From: Spirosoma fluviale | GTDB lineage: Bacteria; Bacteroidota; Bacteroidia; Cytophagales; Spirosomataceae | DNA: 5,437 nt | NCBI GenBank assembly: GCA_945906915.1 | Contig: CAMDSI010000146.1 | Span: 1 to 5,437, forward strand | Direction: 5' to 3' | Shown: in pieces, positions 1 through 5,437 of the stretch | Position numbering within the stretch: the stretch's first letter is position 1 | Layout of the letters: each line of letters begins with the position of its first letter | Position numbers and translations under genes: made by a program | The notes under the pieces: model-generated | Told to the model about the DNA's origin: nothing | Seen by the model: the letters and a program-made list of their open reading frames with translations, nothing else | The model's database searches: none

Positions 1-794
1 ATCACGTTTAAACCCACTTTTAATCCTTCGCTTGCTCCTGCTGCAATCGCATCGACTAAATTAGCATGTGTTTTAGACAATTCTAATTTCACTTCCCCTT
101 GCGTTTCCGACTTCTCGGTTTCAGGGAACATGATTTTGGAAATAACCAAAGCCCCTGGAGCCGCCATTAAACTAGCCGCTAATAAATACGCAGCGGGGAC
201 ACCTAGTGAAATATAAACGGCCATTACTCCTCCTGCAATACAAGCAAATGAACCCGTCATCGAAGCCATTAACTCCGAGTTCGTCATATTTTTCAAATAA
301 GGTTTGATCATGATTTGGGCCTCCACTTGCCCTACAAAAGTAGATGCCACATTCGAAAGCGCTTCTGCCCCACTCACACCCATTAACCGATGAACACCTT
401 TGCCCACGAAGGAAACGACACGTTGTAGTATGCCTAAATGATAAAACATATTCACAAGAACGGCCACAAAAATGATGGTAGGAACTACTTTAAAGAAGAA
501 AATATAATCATTACCTGGACCAAATGCTTTAATCATCAAGTCGCGATTCACTAAGGAACCGAACACAAATTGAGCCCCTTTATCCGCTTGCCCTAAGAGT
601 GTATTGATGGCATCTCCTAACCATTGAAATAGGTTTTGGCCTACTTCCGTCTTTAAAATAAACACAGCTAACAAAACCTGTAATAAAAGACCTACTCCTA
701 CCGTCCGGTAATTAATCGCTTTTCGGTTATTGGACATCAAAAATGCCACGCCCAAAATCAATACGATACCGAGCAATCCAGTAAATCTTTCCAT
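1..794 (-). CDS. nupC: CNT/NupC-family concentrative nucleoside transporter, N-terminal 264 residues (3' end outside window)
   Basis: Inner-membrane symporter of the concentrative nucleoside transporter family, expected to import nucleosides with Na+ or H+; the exact substrate cannot be read. The translation starts MERFTGLLGIVLILG and is strongly hydrophobic, with membrane-spanning stretches near residues 4-20, 31-48, 100-120 and 180-220. The family's hairpin-1 substrate motif appears as GQVEAQIMIKPYL (residues 155-167), preceded by SNVASTFV, and the last visible part (NLVDAIAAGASEGLKVGLNV) matches the conserved CNT stretch before the second half. The C-terminal half, with the second hairpin and the Asn/Glu nucleoside ligands, is off the left edge; about 60% of a usual 400-430 residue protein is present. 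The ATG at 794 is the first possible start: the ppk1 stop lies in the same frame eight codons upstream and no other start codon intervenes. No Shine-Dalgarno is visible. It is probably the last or a late gene of the gyrB operon. Odd: Val156 where Thr or Ser is usual. Confidence 0.9.
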   Translation of the reverse strand, partial: MERFTGLLGIVLILGVAFLMSNNRKAINYRTVGVGLLLQVLLAVFILKTEVGQNLFQWLGDAINTLLGQADKGAQFVFGSLVNRDLMIKAFGPGNDYIFFFKVVPTIIFVAVLVNMFYHLGILQRVVSFVGKGVHRLMGVSGAEALSNVASTFVGQVEAQIMIKPYLKNMTNSELMASMTGSFACIAGGVMAVYISLGVPAAYLLAASLMAAPGALVISKIMFPETEKSETQGEVKLELSKTHANLVDAIAAGASEGLKVGLNV

Positions 795-818
795 GCGTTG
801 TTTATTGGTGTAATTCGC

Positions 819-3107
819 CTATTTCATATCTAGTTTTATTTCTAGGCTAACTGTAAATTTATCAAATGCTAATTCGGCAACCAAATCCTCGTCTTTGATT
901 TCGTAAAATTTAGAGTGAATATTAAATGGCTCCTCACTCTCAATTTTCCAATAGGTGCCATCCTCCTGCATCTCATACGAATTCTTCGTATCCCTAAGAT
1001 TCCAATCTAAGATGGTAATAGCCAGATTCCTCGCGCGAGTATTCACTAATTCAAATAAGGATTCAATACGTCTGTCAAAGCTGCGTACCATCACATCCGC
1101 GCTTCCCCCATAGATTTTAGGATCGCCGGCATTATGGAAATAATACAAACGCGTATGCTCTAAATATTCCCCTACGATTGATTTAATAAAGATATTCTCA
1201 GACAAACCTTTGCGTTGTGGACGAATACAGCAGATACCGCGAACAATCAAAAGCACCGGTAATCCTGCTTGCGAAGCTTTATAAAGTGCTTCCATCGTCT
1301 TCAAATCCTGCAATGAATTAATCTTCCAGCAAATACCCGCAGGCTTACCTTCCTTATGATTCTTTACCTCATTCTCAATCATCTCGATCAAACGATTGCG
1401 CATATCCCGTGGCGCCGTAATCAAATGCTCGTAATGTGTAGGCATCGAGTGCCCTGTAATTACATTAAAGAACTCAGATATATCCTGTGTAATCCTTGTA
1501 TCCGTCGTTAGAAGGCCAATATCTGTGTATAATTTGGCCGTATCTTCGTTGTAATTACCTGATGAAAGATGGGCATAACTAACCACATGGCTGCCTTCAT
1601 TTCGAATGACTTGCAATAATTTCGTGTGCGTTTTTAATCCAGGAATACCATAAATCACAAAGCAACCTGCTTTCTGCAATCTAGTCGCCTCCTTGATATT
1701 ATTCTCCTCATCAAATCTTGCTTTCACTTCAAACAAGACCGATACGTGTTTTCCTTGCTCTGCAGCTCTTAATAAGGCATTCGCAATTCGAGAATGTTTA
1801 GAAATTCTATACAATGTTATTTTAATCGCTAATACATTCGGGTCATCTGCGGCTTGTTCCAATAATTGAATGACTGGTTCGAAATTATTATAGGGATGAT
1901 GGAGTAAAATATCTCCACGCTTAATCGTATCAAAAATATCATCCACTACCACAGATTTCAGACCTAAAGCCGGTACGACTGAAGGATTTACAGCTAAATG
2001 AGTCTTAAATTCCGGGTGTCCCAGTATTTGCCAAAAAGAAGTGAAGTCTAATATTGAATTTTTGACAAAAATATCTTCCTTCTCTAAATTCCAGCGCTTC
2101 AACATTTCCGAAAGCAAGAATTCGGAATGAAACTTTTCTACTTCAACTCTAGTCACACGACCCAAACGACGGTCCTTAATCTTCTTTTTCACCTCATCCA
2201 CAAAATCCGTATCTGAATCCTCGTGTTCTACTAAATCGAAATCTCCATTACGTGTAATGCGGAACAATGTCGTCGATTCAATCTCCACATTGCGGTATAA
2301 AATCTGTAAGTGATGGCGAATAATCTCTTCAATCGGGATAAACAACACTTTATGATCCCGTTCAATCACGTAAAAACGCTTTAGATTTAACGGAATTTGC
2401 ACAAAAGAGATCTTTTGTTCCTTCTCGTTTCTTGTCTTTTTCTTATCTGAATGCCCCAAGGTCACCACCCCAAAAATCAAAGTCTTCGCCAATAAACTCG
2501 GAAAAGTGTGCGTATGATCGAACACCATAGGGGTTAACATCGGATAAATCGTCCGCTGGAAATAGGTCGCAACCTCTTCCTTTTCATCACCTTCTAAATC
2601 ATCTAGGCAAGCCAATAAAAGCCCATTTTCGGGAAAAAGCGGTAGAATTTCTTCCATAAAAAGACGATGCTTTTCTTTCGTAAACTCTTGCGCCTCATTA
2701 ATAATTGCCTGCTTAAAAGGAACCTCTCTCAATCCACTATAGTCCGTACGCTCTTTGCCTAAATCGATGTAATTATACAAGGAGCCCATCCGGATAGTAA
2801 AGAACTCATCCAAATTAGAGGCCGTAATGGCTAAGAATTTCAAACGATCAAAAAGTGACTTAGACGAATCACGCGCTTGATCCAAAACGCGCTCGTCAAA
2901 TTTTAGCCAAGACAAATCTCTTGAAATGAACTTTGCTTTTGCAATCGTCTCATTCGACTTTTGGATGGATTTATCGTACTTACGACCTTCTTCTCGTGGA
3001 GCCATTAAATTGATCTTCCAATTCATAGGAGTAAGTAATGACAAAAGATTCCCAGTAAGGGAATCTTTTGGGTCTTCGTGTTTCAGTATTTTATCTAATT
3101 CACTCAT
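819..3107 (-). CDS. ppk1: polyphosphate kinase 1 (PPK1)
   Basis: Catalyses reversible transfer of the ATP gamma-phosphate to growing inorganic polyphosphate through a phosphohistidine; PPK1 is usually membrane-associated and oligomeric. Domains in order: N-terminal helical domain from SRDLSWLKF (residues 62-70) and SNLDEFF (97-103), a middle head domain (about 170-370), then two phospholipase-D-like catalytic domains (about 380-560 and 565-730). Aligned by eye to E. coli PPK, the active-site residues are all kept: Asn98 (N45), Arg434 (R375), Arg464 (R405), the phosphorylated His494 in GLKTHTKL (H435), Tyr527 (Y468), Arg623 (R564) and His651 in LEHTRLYY (H592). At 762 residues it exceeds the 688 of E. 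coli, with about 53 extra residues before the SxW motif and about 15 at the C-terminus. The ATG at 3107 sits 2 bases after the preceding stop, which favours coupling. In-frame ATGs at 3026 and 3005 are possible alternative starts, and a strong hairpin lies between 3107 and 3026. Identity is secure; the start is less so. Confidence 0.97.
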   Translation of the reverse strand: MSELDKILKHEDPKDSLTGNLLSLLTPMNWKINLMAPREEGRKYDKSIQKSNETIAKAKFISRDLSWLKFDERVLDQARDSSKSLFDRLKFLAITASNLDEFFTIRMGSLYNYIDLGKERTDYSGLREVPFKQAIINEAQEFTKEKHRLFMEEILPLFPENGLLLACLDDLEGDEKEEVATYFQRTIYPMLTPMVFDHTHTFPSLLAKTLIFGVVTLGHSDKKKTRNEKEQKISFVQIPLNLKRFYVIERDHKVLFIPIEEIIRHHLQILYRNVEIESTTLFRITRNGDFDLVEHEDSDTDFVDEVKKKIKDRRLGRVTRVEVEKFHSEFLLSEMLKRWNLEKEDIFVKNSILDFTSFWQILGHPEFKTHLAVNPSVVPALGLKSVVVDDIFDTIKRGDILLHHPYNNFEPVIQLLEQAADDPNVLAIKITLYRISKHSRIANALLRAAEQGKHVSVLFEVKARFDEENNIKEATRLQKAGCFVIYGIPGLKTHTKLLQVIRNEGSHVVSYAHLSSGNYNEDTAKLYTDIGLLTTDTRITQDISEFFNVITGHSMPTHYEHLITAPRDMRNRLIEMIENEVKNHKEGKPAGICWKINSLQDLKTMEALYKASQAGLPVLLIVRGICCIRPQRKGLSENIFIKSIVGEYLEHTRLYYFHNAGDPKIYGGSADVMVRSFDRRIESLFELVNTRARNLAITILDWNLRDTKNSYEMQEDGTYWKIESEEPFNIHSKFYEIKDEDLVAELAFDKFTVSLEIKLDMK
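3042..3070. repeat. perfect 12-bp inverted repeat with 5-base loop at the 5' end of ppk1
   Basis: The arms CAAAAGATTCCC (3042-3053) and GGGAATCTTTTG (3059-3070) are exact reverse complements around the loop AGTAA, so a 12-bp stem-loop forms in RNA from either strand. In the predicted ppk1 reading frame it covers codons 13-22. On the ppk1 transcript it begins 37 bases after the first base of the ATG at 3107 and ends 15 bases before the in-frame ATG at 3026. No U-run follows the stem on either strand, so it is not a standard intrinsic terminator. It may be an RNA structure that tunes ppk1 translation or mRNA stability, or a protein-binding palindrome; the sequence does not decide. Confidence 0.85.
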
Positions 3108-3109
3108 AT

Positions 3110-3328
3110 TTATTCAGTAGGGATTTGATTTTTAATTGCTTGGTAATCAGAACCTAATCGCCCCATTTCGGTAGCCAAAAACTTCTGAAGTTCTAAATTA
3201 AACAAGCGTTTCTCCTCTTCTGTTAAGGAATTGTAAAAGTCCTTCAACTCTTGGTTGATCTTTTGCTTTTCGTCTACAGTTTCCGCATGAATGCCACGTA
3301 AATGATAGGATTTAAAATCAAAACTCAT
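3110..3328 (-). CDS. small hypothetical protein (72 aa) between gyrB and ppk1
   Basis: I do not recognise this protein or a family for it. It begins MSFDFKSYHLRGIHAETVDE, is 72 residues long and very rich in charge (13 Asp/Glu against 10 Lys/Arg). It has no signal peptide, transmembrane stretch, cysteine or metal-binding motif. Residues of about 17-68 look almost wholly helical: two amphipathic stretches (about 18-36 and 38-60) are separated by SLTEEEKR, which resembles a helix cap. A small cytosolic helical-hairpin protein is the best structural guess. Reality as a gene is supported by its exact fit: its ATG lies 1 base after the gyrB stop (TAG A ATG) and its TAA ends 2 bases before the ppk1 ATG, so it fills the gap with no slack. 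It should be translated by ribosomes coming off gyrB. Function is unknown; a modulator of either neighbour is possible only by context. Confidence refers to it being a real gene. Confidence 0.8.
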   Translation of the reverse strand: MSFDFKSYHLRGIHAETVDEKQKINQELKDFYNSLTEEEKRLFNLELQKFLATEMGRLGSDYQAIKNQIPTE

Positions 3329-3329
3329 T

Positions 3330-5300
3330 CTAAACGTCTACTTTAGCGTATTTAGCATTCTTTTCAATAAAGTCACGACGTGGCGCCACTTCATCACCCA
3401 TCAGCATAGAGAACAATAAATCTGCATCAATGGCGGATTCAACAGTCACTTGCTTCAAAGTACGGGATTCAGGATTCATGGTTGTCTCCCACAATTGCTC
3501 CGCATTCATCTCTCCAAGACCCTTGTAACGTTGAACACCCACATTATCTTCTTTACCTCCACCAGCTAATTCCTGAATAGCTTGTGCTCGTTGATCTTCT
3601 GTCCAAACATAACGCACTTGCTGCCCCTTCTTCACTTGGTAAAGCGGTGGCTGTGCGATGTAAATACATCCACGATCCACTAATTCACGCATATAACGGA
3701 AGAAGAAGGTCAAAATTAAGGTACGAATGTGACTACCGTCAACGTCCGCATCGGTCATAATGATCACCTTGTGGTAACGTAATTTATCCATATTCAGCGC
3801 ACGCTCATCTCCATCTTTACCGAAGGAAACACCTAACGCCGTAATCATATTCTTAATCTCTTCGTTCTCGTAGATACGGTACTCTTGTGCTTTCTCTACG
3901 TTCAAAATCTTTCCACGTAAAGGAAGAATCGCTTGGAATGCACGGTTACGACCTTGTTTCGCCGTACCACCCGCTGAATCTCCCTCGACAAGGTAAATCT
4001 CACATGTTTCTGGATCAGAATCCGAGCAATCGGCTAATTTACCTGGCAACGAGTTAGAACCTAAAACTGTTTTACGCTGTACCATTTCACGTGCTTTACG
4101 AGCAGCGTGACGCGCTTGGGCAGCTAAAATAACTTTAGCAACGATTTGACGAGCCTCTCTAGGATGCTCTTCTAACCAAGACTCTAGCATATCTGACATA
4201 GCAGAAGAAACCGCACCAGATACCTCGCCATTACCTAGCTTGGTCTTTGTTTGACCCTCAAACTGAGGCTCAGCCACTTTCACTGAAATAACCGCCGTCA
4301 AACCTTCCCGGAAGTCATCCCCAGCAATGTCAATTTTTAATTTTTCTAAAGCACCTGACTTATCTGCATAATTTTTCAACGTACGAGTCAACGCTCCACG
4401 GAAACCCGCTACGTGCGTTCCTCCTTCAATCGTATTAATATTATTCACATAAGAAACCACATTCTCCGAGTAAGATGTATTATACATCATCGCCACTTGA
4501 ACAGGAACGCCGTTCTTATCGCCTTCCATGTAGATAGGCTCAGAAAGTAATGGCTCACGTGTCGAATCTAAATACAAAACGAATTCACGAAGACCACCTT
4601 CAGAAAAGAATTCTTCTGATTTAGCTTCGCCATCTTCATCTAATTCGCGTAAATCTGTTAATTGGATACGAATGCCCGCATTCAAGAAAGATAATTCACG
4701 TAAACGACCCGCAACAGTTTCGTATTTATATTCAGTAACGGTGAAAATAGTCTCATCCGGCTTGAATAAAACCGATGTACCTGTACGATCCGTAACACCT
4801 ACTTCTTTCACCGGGTATTGAGGAACACCAATTTTGTATTCTTGCTGGTAGATTTTACCATCACGGCTGTAAACCGTTACTTTTAAATCTGTTGATAAGG
4901 CGTTCACACAAGAAACCCCTACACCGTGCAAACCACCAGAAACCTTATAGGTGTCTTTATCGAATTTACCACCGGCGTGAAGAACCGTCATTACCACCTC
5001 TAAGGCCGAACGCTTTTCTTTCGTGTGCATTCCCGTCGGAATACCACGACCGTTATCTTCTACTAAAATGGAATTGTCTGTGTTGATCGTCACTTTAATC
5101 ATATCGCAGTGACCTGCTAATGCCTCATCAATTGAGTTATCGACAACCTCCCAAATCAAGTGATGTAGGCCCTTAAAACCGGTATCACCAATGTACATGG
5201 AAGGACGTTTACGAACCGCCTCTAATCCCTCTAAAACTTGAATATTATCTGCACCGTAATTTGCCCGATCTTCAGCTGATGAATCTTGTGCTTCTGACAT
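3330..5300 (-). CDS. gyrB: DNA gyrase subunit B
   Basis: ATPase and Toprim subunit of DNA gyrase, which with GyrA introduces negative supercoils into DNA in the cytoplasm. With the start used here it has 656 residues. The GHKL ATPase domain shows EVVDNSIDEALAG with catalytic-base Glu51 and Mg-binding Asn55, DNGRGIPTG with adenine-contacting Asp82, and the lid motif GGLHGVGVS (122-130). The transducer domain covers about 230-410. The Toprim domain has EGDSAGG (439-445), PLRGKILNVEKA (460-471) and the metal triad DADVD (517-521); QRYKGLGEMN (590-599) is the usual tail motif. The roughly 165-residue insertion of E. coli GyrB (804 aa) is absent, as in many other phyla. The QLWETTMNPESRTL stretch favours GyrB over ParE. 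Arg146 and Thr175 appear to match E. coli Arg136 and Thr165 of the ATP/coumarin pocket, so no obvious resistance change is seen there. The ATG at 5300 gives a typical MSE... start; an in-frame ATG at 5345 would add MRRFLSLRLTQLNNI, atypical for the family. First gene of the apparent operon. Confidence 0.98.
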   Translation of the reverse strand: MSEAQDSSAEDRANYGADNIQVLEGLEAVRKRPSMYIGDTGFKGLHHLIWEVVDNSIDEALAGHCDMIKVTINTDNSILVEDNGRGIPTGMHTKEKRSALEVVMTVLHAGGKFDKDTYKVSGGLHGVGVSCVNALSTDLKVTVYSRDGKIYQQEYKIGVPQYPVKEVGVTDRTGTSVLFKPDETIFTVTEYKYETVAGRLRELSFLNAGIRIQLTDLRELDEDGEAKSEEFFSEGGLREFVLYLDSTREPLLSEPIYMEGDKNGVPVQVAMMYNTSYSENVVSYVNNINTIEGGTHVAGFRGALTRTLKNYADKSGALEKLKIDIAGDDFREGLTAVISVKVAEPQFEGQTKTKLGNGEVSGAVSSAMSDMLESWLEEHPREARQIVAKVILAAQARHAARKAREMVQRKTVLGSNSLPGKLADCSDSDPETCEIYLVEGDSAGGTAKQGRNRAFQAILPLRGKILNVEKAQEYRIYENEEIKNMITALGVSFGKDGDERALNMDKLRYHKVIIMTDADVDGSHIRTLILTFFFRYMRELVDRGCIYIAQPPLYQVKKGQQVRYVWTEDQRAQAIQELAGGGKEDNVGVQRYKGLGEMNAEQLWETTMNPESRTLKQVTVESAIDADLLFSMLMGDEVAPRRDFIEKNAKYAKVDV

Positions 5301-5322
5301 AATGTTATTTAACTGGGTTAAA

Positions 5323-5342
5323 CGGAGGGATAAAAACCTCCG
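5323..5342 (-). promoter_or_regulatory. small GC-rich stem-loop in the gyrB leader
   Basis: CGGAGG and CCTCCG (arms 5323-5328 and 5337-5342) pair perfectly across an 8-base A/T-rich loop. On the minus strand the stem starts directly after the ATG at 5345 and ends 22 bases before the gyrB ATG at 5300. Only three T residues follow it, so a terminator for the gene upstream is possible but weak. A 5'-leader structure affecting gyrB expression is the other reading. A 6-bp stem can arise by chance. Confidence 0.4.
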
Positions 5343-5365
5343 CATTTGTTGTTGAATTTAATCCT

Positions 5366-5373
5366 TAAAAATA
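5366..5373 (-). promoter_or_regulatory. weak candidate -7 element for gyrB
   Basis: Read on the minus strand this is TATTTTTA, which matches the Bacteroidota sigma-ABfr -7 consensus TAnnTTTG at all fixed positions but the last. No TTG -33 element is found at the expected spacing of about 17-23 bases upstream, so it is only the best of a poor set. If used, transcription would begin near 5360 and the leader would include the hairpin at 5323-5342. Confidence 0.2.
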
Positions 5374-5393
5374 GTAATTTTAACTGAATAATC

Positions 5394-5437
5394 CTAGTGT
5401 TTGAAGTGACGAATTCCTGTCATTACCATCGCTAAAT
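5394..5437 (-). CDS. possible C-terminal end of an upstream gene (13 residues visible)
   Basis: One minus-strand frame entering from the right edge reads LAMVMTGIRHFKH and stops at TAG (5396-5394). A hydrophobic run ending in a basic tail is what the cytosolic end of a membrane protein looks like, and the stop falls about 93 bases before gyrB, a sensible gene spacing. However, a second minus-strand frame is also open to the edge for a similar length, and 13 residues are too few to assign a family. It is offered as a tentative partial gene with no function. Confidence 0.35.
   Translation of the reverse strand, partial: LAMVMTGIRHFKH

Larger units (their letters stand above)
5301..5393 (-). 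promoter_or_regulatory. intergenic region upstream of gyrB, presumed promoter and leader
   Basis: This is the only gap in the window large enough to hold a promoter for the operon. It is A/T-rich and carries no Shine-Dalgarno motif within reach of the gyrB ATG (bases just before it read AAATAACATT). A perfect copy of the Bacteroidota -7 consensus TAnnTTTG is absent on the minus strand here. The region also holds the in-frame ATG at 5345 and the leader hairpin at 5323-5342. The promoter assignment is by position rather than by a clear motif. Confidence 0.45.

Noticed and set aside
795..821. Read-through fusion of ppk1 and the transporter, since both are in the same frame with eight codons between
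   Set aside because: A one-in-three frame coincidence explains it; the TAG has no recognisable recoding context, and the transporter has its own ATG and a natural hydrophobic N-terminus.
3042..3070. Rho-independent terminator between the 72-aa gene and ppk1
   Set aside because: No run of T follows the stem on either strand, and the stem lies after the predicted ppk1 start codon.
2926..3120. Plus-strand open frame of 64 codons opposite the ppk1 start
   Set aside because: It lies antisense to well-supported ppk1 codons, has no family-like sequence and no start context; it is a shadow frame that also happens to cross the inverted repeat.
4892..5086. Plus-strand open frame of 64 codons inside gyrB
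   Set aside because: It is antisense to the conserved ATPase domain of gyrB, and its His/Arg/Pro-rich translation is typical of a frame shadowing a real gene.
3330..5300. Topoisomerase IV subunit ParE instead of GyrB
   Set aside because: The ATPase and Toprim motifs are shared, but the C-terminal QRYKGLGEMNAEQLWETTMNP region and overall similarity to E. coli GyrB favour GyrB.
5301..5345. Fifteen-codon N-terminal extension of GyrB from the ATG at 5345
   Set aside because: The added residues are unlike GyrB N-termini and would place the catalytic Glu about 24 residues later than in E. coli; the ATG at 5300 fits better. Kept as a finding only for its leader features.
1..5437. tRNA, rRNA, CRISPR array, insertion sequence, attachment site or defence system
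   Set aside because: Nearly every base is accounted for by four housekeeping-type genes; no repeat-spacer pattern, cloverleaf, transposase or terminal repeats were seen.

Overview
The window looks like chromosomal DNA of a member of the Bacteroidota, most likely a Cytophagia-type lineage. The base composition is moderate (about 40% G+C by eye). No start codon has a Shine-Dalgarno motif at a useful distance; A/T-rich leaders stand in its place. The protein features also fit: a short GyrB of about 656 residues without the long insertion of the E. coli enzyme, and a PPK1 close to the Bacteroidota type. The lineage assignment is an inference from these traits, not a search result.

All supported genes lie on the minus strand, so the biological order runs from high to low coordinates. 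At the right edge there may be the last 13 codons of an unidentified gene (5394-5437). A 93-base gap follows, which should hold the gyrB promoter and a small leader hairpin. Then come gyrB (5300-3330, DNA gyrase subunit B), a 72-codon gene of unknown function (3328-3110), ppk1 (3107-819, polyphosphate kinase) and the first 264 codons of a CNT/NupC-family nucleoside transporter (794-1), which runs off the left edge.

The four genes are very tightly packed: 1 base between gyrB and the small gene, 2 bases before ppk1, and 24 bases before the transporter. No recognisable terminator lies between them, so co-transcription and translational coupling are likely. The functional thread is loose: DNA supercoiling, polyphosphate synthesis from ATP and nucleoside uptake all touch nucleotide and energy status. 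Whether the grouping has physiological meaning cannot be told from one window.

The window is mostly ordinary housekeeping sequence, and no mobile element, CRISPR array, RNA gene or defence system was seen. The points that deserve a second look are a perfect 12-bp inverted repeat inside the predicted 5' end of ppk1 (3042-3070), the roughly 53-residue N-terminal extension of that PPK1, the uncharacterised small protein between gyrB and ppk1, a leader hairpin in front of gyrB next to an alternative in-frame ATG, and a changed residue in the substrate-binding motif of the transporter.
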